NCBI GenBank assembly: GCA_002483135.1
Contig: DLHI01000035.1
Location: forward strand, 1 to 45,559
DNA: 45,559 nucleotides
Direction of reading: 5' to 3'
From: Hyphomonadaceae bacterium UBA7672
GTDB lineage: Bacteria > Pseudomonadota > Alphaproteobacteria > Caulobacterales > Hyphomonadaceae
Shown here piece after piece: positions 8,231 to 16,752 of the stretch. Under the pieces are notes generated by a model, which was not told where the DNA came from, searched no databases, and saw nothing but the letters and a program-made list of their open reading frames with translations. Both the position numbers and the translations under genes were made by a program. Each line of letters starts with the position of its first letter. Position 1 is the first letter of the stretch.

Positions 8231-8896
8231 ATGTCGGCAGCCGAAGACTACATGCGGAGCTACCGCGTCAAGTTCATCGATGTCCGCGTCAACCCTCCGG
8301 GCGGACGGCGGAAAGCGAGCGCTTTTGTCCAGCGTTGCGAGCACAAAGGTTGTGACGAACTGGGTCTTTGCAAGGCGCCAAAGCCCTATTCGGCGCGCGT
8401 GATCCAGGTTCCGGGGCAGGCAGTCGCCGAGCAGGACCATCACTGGTTCTGCCAGCGCCATGCGGCTGAATACAACGAAACCTACGACTTCTTCTCTGGC
8501 ATGACCGAGGACGAGATCACCGCCTTCCAGGCATCTGCCGGCTTTGGCCACAAGCCGACCTGGAAGTTCGGCGGCGGACCCGTGGGCGCCGCCGGCCGGG
8601 CTGCCCGCATGAACAATCCGCGCGGCTGGCGCGGCGCCAAGGACTGGCTCTACAACGGCCATGTCGACAAGGGCGGCGCCGCCCAGCCCGAGCGCGGACG
8701 CACGCGCCTTCAGACCCGCGCCCTCGACGAGATGGGCCTGCCCCACAACGCGCAGGCGGCCCAGATCCGCGAACGCTATGGCATCCTCGTCAAACAGTAC
8801 CACCCCGATTCCAACGGTGGCGACCGCTCGATGGAACACCGCCTCACGGTTGTGATCCGCGCCTTCAAGGCCTTGAAAGCCAGCGGGCTGGCCTAG
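8231..8896 (+). CDS. J-domain protein with a Cys/His zinc-site-like N-terminus
   Basis: The product is 221 residues. The C-terminal ~60 residues form a J-domain: ALDEMGLPHNAQAAQIRERY, then LVKQYHPDSNGGDRS with the intact HPD tripeptide that stimulates Hsp70 ATPase. The N-terminal half has Cys/His pairs (RCEHKGCDELGLC and WFCQRHAAEYN) that could bind a metal. It is not a canonical DnaJ: it has no G/F region and no CxxCxGxG repeats. In alphaproteobacteria such genes commonly sit between bolA and cobS, as here. The stop TAG shares the tetranucleotide CTAG (8893-8896) with the stop of the convergent gene. Confidence 0.85.
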   Translation: MSAAEDYMRSYRVKFIDVRVNPPGGRRKASAFVQRCEHKGCDELGLCKAPKPYSARVIQVPGQAVAEQDHHWFCQRHAAEYNETYDFFSGMTEDEITAFQASAGFGHKPTWKFGGGPVGAAGRAARMNNPRGWRGAKDWLYNGHVDKGGAAQPERGRTRLQTRALDEMGLPHNAQAAQIRERYGILVKQYHPDSNGGDRSMEHRLTVVIRAFKALKASGLA

Positions 8897-9276
8897 CCCA
8901 TCGGCTTCGGTTCCCACAGTTCGATCTTGTTCCCCTCGGGGTCCATGATGTGGGCGAACTTGCCGTTCGCTTCCTCCGGGAAGGTCTTCACGGGCGTGAC
9001 GCCATGCTGGGCGCACCTGGCCAGGATCCCGTCCAGATCATCGACCGCCAAGTTGATCATGAACTCCTTGGTCGAAGGGCTGAAATAGTCGGTGTCCTGC
9101 TTGAAGGGGGCGAATACCGTTCCGGCGCCCGGATGGGCGGCCATCGCCTCGGGCGTGATGAAAACGCCGCCCCAGTCGTGCACGTGCAGCCCGACCACCT
9201 CCTTGTACCAGTTGACCAGCGCGGCCGGGTCCTTCGATTTGAAGAACACGCCGCCGATACCCAGAACCTTCGCCAT
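8893..9276 (-). CDS. VOC-superfamily (glyoxalase/dioxygenase-like) protein
   Basis: The product is 127 residues, a single paired-beta-alpha-beta-beta-beta VOC unit. Diagnostic segments are LGIGGVFFKSKDPAALVNWY near the N-terminus and FAHIMDPEGNKIELWEPKP at the C-terminus, whose Glu is a typical metal ligand. The substrate cannot be predicted. It is wedged between the J-domain gene (convergent, overlapping stops) and cobS (divergent, about 200 bp between starts). Confidence 0.85.
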   Translation of the reverse strand: MAKVLGIGGVFFKSKDPAALVNWYKEVVGLHVHDWGGVFITPEAMAAHPGAGTVFAPFKQDTDYFSPSTKEFMINLAVDDLDGILARCAQHGVTPVKTFPEEANGKFAHIMDPEGNKIELWEPKPMG

Positions 9277-9475
9277 CTCCGACCCCTCTCAATCCACAGA
9301 CCAGCGGCCAGCAAAGCTGCGCCGGCCCGCTGGCACAATCGCCCAAACGGCTGATTTTCGCGAATTGCGGGGCGTTTCGTGGGAAATCCTCGCCCGAATG
9401 CGCCGATGTGCTGCGTTGCAATGTGTCCGCCCCCGCGCCTATATCGGCGGACTGGATACGAGAGATTTTCCTCCC

Positions 9476-10459
9476 ATGGCCGTGACTGACGCTTCCGACG
9501 CCCTGATCTCGCTCGCGCCGACAAAAGAGGTCGACGCAAAGAAGACCTTCGGCATCGACCTCGACTGGAAGATCCCCGCCTTTGCGGAGAAGTCTGGCTA
9601 TGTACCGGATCTTGATCCCGCCTACCGGTTCGATCCGCAGACCACCCGGGCGATCCTCGCGGGCTTCAAGTACAACCGCCGCGTGATGATCCAGGGCTAT
9701 CACGGCACCGGCAAGTCGACCCACATCGAGCAGGTCGCCGCCCGGCTCAACTGGCCGCTGATCCGGATCAACCTCGACAGCCACGTCAGCCGTATCGACC
9801 TTGTTGGCAAGGACGCCATCGTCCTGAAGGACGGCAAGCAGATCACCGAATTCCGGGAAGGCATCCTTCCCTGGGCGCTGCAGCGGCCCATCGCCCTCGT
9901 GTTTGACGAGTACGATGCGGGCCGTCCGGATGTGATGTTCGTCATCCAGCGCATTCTCGAAGCGTCGGGCCAGCTGACGCTGCTCGACCAGAACCGCGTG
10001 ATGAAGCCGAACCCGAACTTCCGGTTGTTTGCCACCACGAACACGGTCGGTCTCGGCGACACGACGGGCCTCTATCACGGCACACAACAACTCAACCAGG
10101 GTCAGCTCGACCGGTGGTCGATCGTCACAACGCTGAATTATCTGGCGCACGACGCCGAGGTTGAGATCGTCTCCGCCAAGGTTCCCGGTCTCGACAAGGC
10201 GACAGTATCCAAGATGGTCCGCGTCGCCGACATGACGCGCAACGCGTTCATCGCCGGCGACATCTCGACGGTGATGAGCCCGCGTACTGTCATCACCTGG
10301 GGTGAGAACACGCTGATCTTCGGCGACATCGGTCTCGCCTTCCGCATGACATTCGTGAACAAATGCGACGAGCTGGAGCGTCCTGCCATCGCGGAATTCT
10401 ACCAGCGCGCCTTCGCGCAGGAACTGCCCGAGAGCGCAGCGATGGTGAAAGTGGCTTGA
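9476..10459 (+). CDS. cobS: Cobaltochelatase subunit CobS (AAA+ ATPase)
   Basis: The product is 327 residues from ATG 9476; the longer open frame upstream overlaps the divergent VOC gene and is not used. It is a MoxR-like AAA+ ATPase with Walker A GYHGTGKST (74-82), Walker B LVFDEYDAG (Asp144-Glu145) and the sensor region FATTNTVGLGD. CobS works with CobT as the ATPase part of aerobic cobalt insertion into hydrogenobyrinate diamide, with CobN as the chelatase. No cobN or other cobalamin gene is in the window, so the role in this organism could differ. Its TGA overlaps the TTG start of the next gene. Confidence 0.93.
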   Translation: MAVTDASDALISLAPTKEVDAKKTFGIDLDWKIPAFAEKSGYVPDLDPAYRFDPQTTRAILAGFKYNRRVMIQGYHGTGKSTHIEQVAARLNWPLIRINLDSHVSRIDLVGKDAIVLKDGKQITEFREGILPWALQRPIALVFDEYDAGRPDVMFVIQRILEASGQLTLLDQNRVMKPNPNFRLFATTNTVGLGDTTGLYHGTQQLNQGQLDRWSIVTTLNYLAHDAEVEIVSAKVPGLDKATVSKMVRVADMTRNAFIAGDISTVMSPRTVITWGENTLIFGDIGLAFRMTFVNKCDELERPAIAEFYQRAFAQELPESAAMVKVA

Positions 10460-10986
10460 CCGATCTTGCCATCACCCGCGCCAACGAAGCCGATGCTTCG
10501 GATCTCGGCATCATCGGGCCGGCCGCCTACGCCGCCGCCTATCATGACGATTGGGATGATGCGGTCGGCTTCTTCCACCAGCTGAAAACGTTCGGCGCAG
10601 ACGCCATGCTGACCACATTGGCGCGGCCGGAGGCGCGCGTGTGGATCGCCCGGCAGGACGGCGCTGGCGTGGGTTTCCTCACCATGTTCGTCGGATCGCT
10701 GGAGCCCATCGGCCAACGTGCCGGCGGGGCCGAGATCCCGCGCATCTATCTTCTACCCGGGGCCCGGCGCGGCGGCATTGGCAAGAAACTGCTGGATGCA
10801 GCCGAAGCGCAGGCGAAGGCCGAGGGCTGCAGCTATGTCTGGCTCGACGTCATGGAACATGCCGAATGGGCGCGCGCCGCCTACGAGCGCTGGGGCTTTG
10901 CCGACATCGGCAGCAAGGTGTTCGCGGGCGGCCTGCGCCCCGGCCGCAGCCGCACGATGCGCGTGATGGTAAAGGAGCTGGGTTAG
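10456..10986 (+). CDS. GNAT-family N-acetyltransferase
   Basis: The product is 176 residues if read from TTG 10456, which overlaps the cobS stop (TTGA) and suggests translational coupling. No ATG lies near the natural N-terminus (TDLAITRANEADASDLG). The acetyl-CoA binding motif is IYLLPGARRGGIGKKLLDAA (motif A, R/Q-x-x-G-x-G/A type), followed by VWLDVMEHAEWARAAYERWGF. The substrate is unknown. A similar acetyltransferase is often found beside cobS. Confidence 0.85.
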   Translation: MTDLAITRANEADASDLGIIGPAAYAAAYHDDWDDAVGFFHQLKTFGADAMLTTLARPEARVWIARQDGAGVGFLTMFVGSLEPIGQRAGGAEIPRIYLLPGARRGGIGKKLLDAAEAQAKAEGCSYVWLDVMEHAEWARAAYERWGFADIGSKVFAGGLRPGRSRTMRVMVKELG

Positions 10987-11044
10987 AGTTCTTGCTGCTG
11001 TCGATGTAGTACGACAGGCGGGACAGGCTCGGGGGAGGACGCGC

Positions 11045-11230
11045 ATGGACTGGAAGATGATCCTGATCGGGCTCGCCATGGTGATCGCCGGCGGGTTCCT
11101 GTCCTGGCGCCTGCGCAAGACGAAATTCGGCACGGAAATGGGGCCGGGATGCCTGATGGCGTTCGCGCTCCTGCTGCTGCTCACCGGCGTCATTGCGGCA
11201 GCGATCGGTTTCTTGTTCAAGGCTTCCTAA
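11045..11230 (+). CDS. Small protein with two membrane helices
   Basis: The product is 61 residues. It has two hydrophobic helices (about 5-20, ILIGLAMVIAGGFLSW, and 37-57, LMAFALLLLLTGVIAAAIGFL) with a short basic loop RLRKTKFG between them. GGGGGAGGAC lies about 7 bases before the ATG, a good ribosome binding site. It lies 18 bp before the dienelactone hydrolase gene in the same direction. The function is unknown. Confidence 0.65.
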   Translation: MDWKMILIGLAMVIAGGFLSWRLRKTKFGTEMGPGCLMAFALLLLLTGVIAAAIGFLFKAS

Positions 11231-11248
11231 CCCGCGAGGCGAAACGCG

Positions 11249-11926
11249 ATGACCACTGGCACGCTGATCCAGATGAAGAGCCGCGACGGCTTCGAGTTCG
11301 ACGCCTGGCATGTGAAACCCAGCGGCCCGCGCAAGGGCGGCGTCATTGTCATCCAGGAAATCTTCGGCCTCTCCGACCACGTCAAGGAGATGACGGAACG
11401 TTTCGGCGCAGCGGGATACGAAGCTATCGCGCCGTCGATGTATGATCGCGCGGCGCCAGGCTTCATCGTGCAGGCGCAGGATGTGGCGGCGGGCATGGCG
11501 CGCGGCCGCGAGCTCGCAATGGGCAACGGGCCGGACAACGCGCTCAACGACATGGGCGGCGTGTTCGATGTGCTGTCGAAGTCCGGGAAGGTCTGTGTCA
11601 CCGGCTATTGCTATGGCGGCTCGATGAGCTGGTTGGCCGCCGCGCGCATCGACGGTCTCGCCGCCGCTTCATGCTACTATGGCGGCAATATTGCGCAGAT
11701 GATCGGCATGAAGCCCAAATGCCCCACCATCTGCCATTTTGGCGCGAAGGACGCTCACATCCCGCTGGTCGGCGCGGTCGACAAGATCGAGGCCGCGCAC
11801 CCGGATATCCCGGTCTACATCTACGACGCGGGTCACGGCTTCTCGCGCCGCAACTCCGGCGACTATGACGCCGCCGCTGACGCTCTCGCGTTCGAGCGGA
11901 CGCTGGCGCTGTTCGACGGCGCATGA
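11249..11926 (+). CDS. Dienelactone hydrolase family protein
   Basis: The product is 225 residues, an alpha/beta hydrolase with the family's Cys-Asp-His triad: Cys121 (GYCYGGSMSW), Asp168 (HFGAKDAHIP) and His196 (AGHGFSR). Glu37 in VIQEIFGL is the residue that activates the Cys in dienelactone hydrolases. The canonical reaction opens dienelactone in chlorocatechol breakdown, but chromosomal members often have other ester substrates. There is no signal peptide, so it is cytoplasmic. Its stop overlaps the next start (ATGA). Confidence 0.9.
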   Translation: MTTGTLIQMKSRDGFEFDAWHVKPSGPRKGGVIVIQEIFGLSDHVKEMTERFGAAGYEAIAPSMYDRAAPGFIVQAQDVAAGMARGRELAMGNGPDNALNDMGGVFDVLSKSGKVCVTGYCYGGSMSWLAAARIDGLAAASCYYGGNIAQMIGMKPKCPTICHFGAKDAHIPLVGAVDKIEAAHPDIPVYIYDAGHGFSRRNSGDYDAAADALAFERTLALFDGA

Positions 11927-12468
11927 AGCTCATCTTCATCTGGGGCGGCGCCGCGTCTGGCAAGCTCACGATCGGGCGCGAACTGGCGCGACTCACCGGC
12001 CTGCCGTTGTTTCACAATCATCTGGTTGTCGACGCGCTGCTGGAACGCCTTCCGTTTGGCGATCCTGAATTCATCCGCCTGCGCGAGGCGATGTGGATGG
12101 CCGGCTTCGAAACGGCGGCGACTTCCGGTCAGTCGATGATCTTCACCTTTGCACCAGAAGGTACGGTCGACGAAGGTTTCCCGCAGCGCGTGGTTGATCT
12201 TGTGAACAGTCTTGGCGGCGAGGTGAGGTTCGCGCGGCTGGTCATCTCCCCGGAAGAGCAGGAGCGCCGCATCGCCAATGACAGCCGCAAGGAATTCCGT
12301 AAGCTGGTCTCGCTCGATCTCCTGCGCGAACTACGCGCGTCGTTCCTGGAGGCCGAGGCCGCCATGCCGGCGGCGGATGTGGTGATTGATACCGAGCTGG
12401 CTTCACCGCCGGTGGCGGCGCAGCAGATCGCTGAAGCCCTTGGTCTTTCTCCGAAAACTTCCAATTGA
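11923..12468 (+). CDS. P-loop kinase-like NTPase
   Basis: The product is 181 residues. It starts directly with a beta strand and Walker A, MKLIFIWGGAASGKLTIGRE (GxxxxGKxT), followed by PLFHNHLVVD and a basic helix QERRIANDSRKEFRK that could be a lid. The size and layout resemble shikimate/gluconate-kinase-like proteins, but no substrate motif is decisive. The 4-bp overlap with the hydrolase suggests one transcript. Confidence 0.75.
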   Translation: MKLIFIWGGAASGKLTIGRELARLTGLPLFHNHLVVDALLERLPFGDPEFIRLREAMWMAGFETAATSGQSMIFTFAPEGTVDEGFPQRVVDLVNSLGGEVRFARLVISPEEQERRIANDSRKEFRKLVSLDLLRELRASFLEAEAAMPAADVVIDTELASPPVAAQQIAEALGLSPKTSN

Positions 12469-12520
12469 GCTTTGCGTGCGCGCTGCTAGTTTCTGGGAAA
12501 ATCTGTCGGGGAAACAATCC

Positions 12521-13081
12521 ATGAAGTTCATCTGGTTGGCTGCGGCCGCGCTGCTTGCGTCCGCGTGCTCGAGTTTCGAGGTCAGCGCGCTCGATCCGAA
12601 GACGGGCTATCTGAAGGCGTCGGTGAAGGCGACGACGATCATCAACAAGCCGTTCGATCTCGATGCACGCAAGGATCTCGTCCTTGTGCAGAACGACCCG
12701 TTCGTTCTGGGCCAGACGAAGGCCCTCGGCTATTTCAACGAAGTGATCACCAACGAACAGCTGGAAGTGCGCATCATCCAGAACAATCTCGGCGACAAGG
12801 TCGCCTCCGTTCGCGAGCGTATCGGCCTCAACAACGCGGCCAAGTACTACAAGCCGTTCCTGTGGCTGCGTTTCGACATCAACGACACCAAGAGCGAGTA
12901 TGTGCAGATCTACCTCACCGACCCGCTGACGATGGAAGATCTGTTCGCCGCCGAGGTTTACATGGACACGGTCTGGGCCGGCGTGAATGACGACAATGCC
13001 TGGTATCCGCTGTTCAATGAGCTGATCGCCTATGTGAAAGCGAACTCGGCCACTTACGGAAAAACCACCGCGGCGCCCTAG
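12521..13081 (+). CDS. Lipoprotein of unknown function
   Basis: The product is 186 residues from ATG 12521. The signal sequence MKFIWLAAAALLASAC ends in a lipobox (Cys16), so the mature protein is probably anchored to a periplasmic membrane face. The mature part has mixed beta/alpha character with several aromatic residues (YYKPFLWLRFD, DNAWYPLFNELIAYV). I do not recognise the family. It starts 52 bp after the P-loop gene in the same direction. Confidence 0.75.
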   Translation: MKFIWLAAAALLASACSSFEVSALDPKTGYLKASVKATTIINKPFDLDARKDLVLVQNDPFVLGQTKALGYFNEVITNEQLEVRIIQNNLGDKVASVRERIGLNNAAKYYKPFLWLRFDINDTKSEYVQIYLTDPLTMEDLFAAEVYMDTVWAGVNDDNAWYPLFNELIAYVKANSATYGKTTAAP

Positions 13082-13104
13082 AAGGACGCTCGAGGAAGGA
13101 TAGC

Positions 13105-13151
13105 GGCAACCTCCGAACTTCGGCTTCTATCCGCCCTGTTCGAGGGTTGCC
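13105..13151. terminator. Imperfect stem-loop between convergent genes
   Basis: GGCAACCTCCGAAC (13105-13118) pairs with GTTCGAGGGTTGCC (13138-13151) at 12 of 14 positions. It lies between the ends of the rightward lipoprotein gene and the leftward glycine-zipper gene. There is no T-run, so intrinsic termination is uncertain. Confidence 0.4.
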
Positions 13152-13206
13152 ATTCTTGGCGTGGCGATGGCCATCTGACTGGTTCTACGTTCCGGGTCAG
13201 TTCCTG

Positions 13207-13413
13207 CTATTTGTCGTCGTCGCCAGCAACAGTACCGGCGATCGCGCCAGCCGCTGCACCGATGGCCGCGCCGCGCTCTGCATCGCCATCGCCCGTGTTG
13301 TTGCCAATCGCAGCGCCAGCCGCGCCGCCAATGGCTGCGCCTGCCAGCGTCGAACATGCCGTCATCGCGCCCACTGAAAGCGCTATTGCGAGCATCGATT
13401 TGAGTGAAGTCAT
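13207..13413 (-). CDS. Small glycine-zipper lipoprotein
   Basis: The product is 68 residues from ATG 13413, which has GGAGG upstream. The signal sequence ends in AMTAC (Cys20), typical of a lipoprotein. The mature part is almost only Gly/Ala zipper repeats: STLAGAAIGGAAGAAIGNN and GAAIGAAAGAIAGTVAG, with an acidic turn between them. Glycine-zipper lipoproteins associate with the outer membrane and can oligomerise. The frame extends far upstream, antisense to the monooxygenase gene, but that part has no support. Confidence 0.8.
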   Translation of the reverse strand: MTSLKSMLAIALSVGAMTACSTLAGAAIGGAAGAAIGNNTGDGDAERGAAIGAAAGAIAGTVAGDDDK

Positions 13414-13527
13414 CTGAAGCCTCCGGTCATCATACCGCGATAATACGCGCGCCACATCGTCGCGTTCCGGTGGCGCGGCCGGGCTCAACTGGGCTACCAC
13501 GTTACAGCGGTTTTCAGGCGGGGATGG

Positions 13528-14736
13528 ATGGCTGGTCGTTCGATCGCGATTGCAGGCGGCGGCATCGCCGGCCTTGCCTGCGCCGCCCTCCTGGCCCGCA
13601 GCGGAGACCGCGTCGTCGTCTATGACCGCATGTCGGCGCCCGAGCCCGTCGGTTCCGGCCTGATCCTGCAGCCCGTTGGTCTTGCGGTCCTCGATGCAAT
13701 CGGCGTCGCAGAGCGCATGCGCGCGCTCGGCTCGCCGATCAGGAGGCTGTTCGGGCGCACCATGCCGTCGAACCGTGTCGTGCTGGATGTCCGCTATCGT
13801 GCGCTTGGTGGAGGCGCCGGCGAGGGTCTCGCCGTCCATCGCGGCGCTCTCTTCGAAGCGTTGCTGGATGCAGCGCGGGAAGCAGGCGCGCAGATGGAAG
13901 GCGGCCGTGAGATCGTCGGCGCCAGCGATGGTCGTCTCGCGTTTGCCGATGGAACGAGCAGCCTGCGCTTCGATCTCGTCATCGACGCGCTCGGCGTGAA
14001 GTCGCCGCTATCCCGTCCAGCTCCGTTGCCGCCGCTGCCCTTCGGCGCTCTCTGGTGCAATGTCGACTGGCCGTCTGGACCGGAAGCGGCTCCCTTCGAC
14101 CCCAACGCGCTTGAGCAGCGTTACGAAGCCGCCCGCAAGATGGTGGGCGTGCTGCCCGTCGGAAGCGTGCGCACCGGCGCGCCGAGGCAGGCCGCCTTCT
14201 TCTGGAGCCTGCGCCACGCCGATCTCGCCGCCTCGCGCGCCGCACCGCTGGATCAATGGCGAGCCCAGGCGCTCCAGCTCTGGCCTCAGGCCGCACCCTT
14301 CATCAACCAGGTGACCAACCGCGAGCAGCTGATCTTTGCGGCCTACTGCCATGGAACCCGCGCCTCGCCCGCCAGCCCCGGCATGGCCCATGTCGGAGAC
14401 AGCTGGCACTCGGCCAGCCCACAGCTTGGCCAGGGCGCCAACATGGCCCTGCTGGACGCCCTGGGCCTTGCCCGCGCACTGGAAGCGAACCGCGACATTT
14501 CGCTCGCACTCGGCGCCTATAGCCGTTCCCGCCGTAGCCATATCAGGCTCTATCAGCTCGCGTCCTGGATGTTCACGCCGGCCTACCAATCGGACAGCCA
14601 GGCCATTGCGCTTGTCCGCGACTGGCTGATGGCCCCGTTTTCGCGCGTGTGGCCAATGCCGAAAATCCTTGCTGCCCTTGTGGCCGGCAGCATCGGATCG
14701 CCCCTGTCGGCGATCGAGGCGATTCAGGACGGCTAG
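13528..14736 (+). CDS. FAD-dependent monooxygenase (PHBH/UbiH-type fold)
   Basis: The product is 402 residues. The N-terminal Rossmann fold has GGGIAGLACAALLARSGDRV (FAD-ADP binding), and the second FAD motif is GDSWHSASPQLGQGANMAL (Gly290-Asp291). These are typical of group A flavoprotein hydroxylases. The substrate is unknown. The C-terminal ~60 residues include hydrophobic stretches. It lies alone between the glycine-zipper gene and cobT, within the block that separates cobS from cobT. Confidence 0.88.
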   Translation: MAGRSIAIAGGGIAGLACAALLARSGDRVVVYDRMSAPEPVGSGLILQPVGLAVLDAIGVAERMRALGSPIRRLFGRTMPSNRVVLDVRYRALGGGAGEGLAVHRGALFEALLDAAREAGAQMEGGREIVGASDGRLAFADGTSSLRFDLVIDALGVKSPLSRPAPLPPLPFGALWCNVDWPSGPEAAPFDPNALEQRYEAARKMVGVLPVGSVRTGAPRQAAFFWSLRHADLAASRAAPLDQWRAQALQLWPQAAPFINQVTNREQLIFAAYCHGTRASPASPGMAHVGDSWHSASPQLGQGANMALLDALGLARALEANRDISLALGAYSRSRRSHIRLYQLASWMFTPAYQSDSQAIALVRDWLMAPFSRVWPMPKILAALVAGSIGSPLSAIEAIQDG

Positions 14737-14778
14737 ACGCCCTTCCCACTGCGTCAGCCCCGTTCTAAACGGATCATC

Positions 14779-16752
14779 ATGACCAGGCCGACCGACCGCT
14801 CGGATATCTTCAAGTCCGCCCTCAGCGCCGCAACTCGCGCGCTGGCGGGGCAGGACGAACTTGCCGTGGATTTCTCGGTCGATGGCGGCCGGATGCAGGA
14901 TGGGCAGATCACGCTCACCACGCCGCCGAAGGACCTGACGCCCGCCACCGCCGCCCGTGCCCGCGGCCAGGCCGATGCACTCGCCCTCAAGGTCGCGCAC
15001 CACGATGCCCGCAAGCACGCCCGCGCCATGCCCCAGCGCGAGGACGCCCGTCGCCTGTTCGAGGCCGCCGAACGCGCGCGCATCGAATCGATCGGCGCCG
15101 CCGCAATGGATGGCGTGGCTGAAAACCTTGACGCCGTGCTGCAGCAACGTTGCGAGCGCGCTGGATATTCCCGCGTCACGGATCGCAGCCGTGCGCCGAT
15201 GGACGATGCGCTGGAGTTCGTGCTGCGCGAGGCGATGACCGGACGTTCGCTGCCTGCTGCTGCTGAATCTGTTGCAACGCTCTGGCGCGCAGAACTTGCG
15301 GAGAAGGCGGCCGGCCCCCTCGCGCGGATGCGCGGCGCGATGGACGATCAGACTGCATTCTCCGAAGTGATGCGCGATCTCCTGCGCGACCTCGGCATGG
15401 GGGATGAAGGTTCGACTTCGACCGAAAGCGAAGACGAAGCCGGAGAGGACGACGAGGAGGGCGAGGCCAAGTCCAAGGCGTCCGACGAAACCGAGGGTGA
15501 GGGCGAAGGCGAGGGTGAAGGCGAGGAGCAGGACTCCAGCGACGCCGGCGAAGGCGAGCCGGGCGAGCAGATCGAGGCCACCGCCGCAGACGATGCCGAT
15601 TCCGAGATGGAGGTGTCAGAATCCGACGAGGATGAACCGGCAACGCCGATCCGCCCCAACTGGCGCGACAGCGACGTCTTCAAGTCGGCCTACCACGCCT
15701 TCACCACCGTCCATGACGAGGTGAAGAACGCCGACGAGCTGTGCGATCCGGAAGAACTCACGCGTCTCCGCGCCTATCTCGATGCGCAGCTGCAGGGCCT
15801 TCAGGGCGCAGTCTCGCGCCTCGCCAACCGTCTGCAGCGCCGCCTGATGGCGCAGCAGAACCGCTCGTGGATGTTCGATCTTGAGGAAGGCGTGCTCGAC
15901 ACGGCCCGCCTGACCCGTGTGATCGTCGATCCCACTGCGCCCCTGTCGTTCAAAATGGAAGACGAGAGCAAGTTCCGCGACACGGTGGTGACCCTGCTGC
16001 TCGACAACTCCGGCTCCATGCGCGGCCGGCCGATCATGGTCGCAGCGCTCTGCGCGGACATTCTCGCGCGTACGCTGGAGCGTTGCGGCGTCAAGGTCGA
16101 GATCCTCGGCTTCACGACACAGGCGTGGAAGGGCGGCCTTTCCCGCGAGGATTGGATCAAGGCGGGCAAGCCGCCTGCGCCCGGCCGGCTGAATGATCTG
16201 CGCCACATCATCTACAAGTCGGCGGATGCGCCCTGGCGGCGCGTGCGGCGCAATCTCGGTCTGATGATGCGCGAGGGCCTGCTCAAGGAGAACATCGACG
16301 GCGAAGCGCTCTTGTGGGCGCACGACCGGCTGATGGCGCGCGCCGAACAGCGCAAGATCATGATGGTGATCTCCGACGGCGCGCCGGTCGATGACTCGAC
16401 CCAGTCCATCAACCCCGGCAATCCGCTGGAGGCGCACTTGCGCGAAGTGATCGCGCACATCGAGGGCGTGTCGCCGGTCGAACTGATCGCCATCGGCATA
16501 GGGCACGACGTCACGCGCTGGTATCGCCGCGCTGTAACGATCGTCGACGCCGAGCAACTCGGCGGCGCGATGACGGATAAACTGGCCGAACTTTTTGGCG
16601 AGAAGGAAGCCGCCATCGCCAAAGCCGCCGCGAAGGAGCCCGCCCCGCGCGATACGCGTTCTTCCGCGCGCGGTGCGGCCGCCATGGCGGTGCAGGCGGT
16701 CAAGCGCACAACGTTTGACGAAGTCGCGAAGGGCCGGGGCGCTGGCCGATGA
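14779..16752 (+). CDS. cobT: Cobaltochelatase subunit CobT (von Willebrand A domain)
   Basis: The product is 657 residues. The N-terminal CobT domain (about 1-205) is joined by a very acidic linker (about 209-287, Glu/Asp/Ser-rich with an EG repeat) to a conserved middle segment and a C-terminal VWA domain. The MIDAS is LLLDNSGSMRG, with Asp409, Ser411 and Ser413 as metal ligands. CobT forms the chaperone-like ring complex with CobS that drives cobalt insertion. Its TGA overlaps the ATG of the next gene. It is unusual that cobT is about 4.3 kb from cobS. Confidence 0.93.
   Translation: MTRPTDRSDIFKSALSAATRALAGQDELAVDFSVDGGRMQDGQITLTTPPKDLTPATAARARGQADALALKVAHHDARKHARAMPQREDARRLFEAAERARIESIGAAAMDGVAENLDAVLQQRCERAGYSRVTDRSRAPMDDALEFVLREAMTGRSLPAAAESVATLWRAELAEKAAGPLARMRGAMDDQTAFSEVMRDLLRDLGMGDEGSTSTESEDEAGEDDEEGEAKSKASDETEGEGEGEGEGEEQDSSDAGEGEPGEQIEATAADDADSEMEVSESDEDEPATPIRPNWRDSDVFKSAYHAFTTVHDEVKNADELCDPEELTRLRAYLDAQLQGLQGAVSRLANRLQRRLMAQQNRSWMFDLEEGVLDTARLTRVIVDPTAPLSFKMEDESKFRDTVVTLLLDNSGSMRGRPIMVAALCADILARTLERCGVKVEILGFTTQAWKGGLSREDWIKAGKPPAPGRLNDLRHIIYKSADAPWRRVRRNLGLMMREGLLKENIDGEALLWAHDRLMARAEQRKIMMVISDGAPVDDSTQSINPGNPLEAHLREVIAHIEGVSPVELIAIGIGHDVTRWYRRAVTIVDAEQLGGAMTDKLAELFGEKEAAIAKAAAKEPAPRDTRSSARGAAAMAVQAVKRTTFDEVAKGRGAGR

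Noticed and set aside
8204..9016. BolA extended to a 360-residue protein
   Set aside because: The extra sequence is antisense to the J-domain gene and has no recognisable motif; BolA proteins are about 90 residues.
13414..13839. Longer glycine-zipper protein
   Set aside because: The upstream part is antisense to the monooxygenase gene; ATG 13413 has GGAGG and a clean lipoprotein signal.
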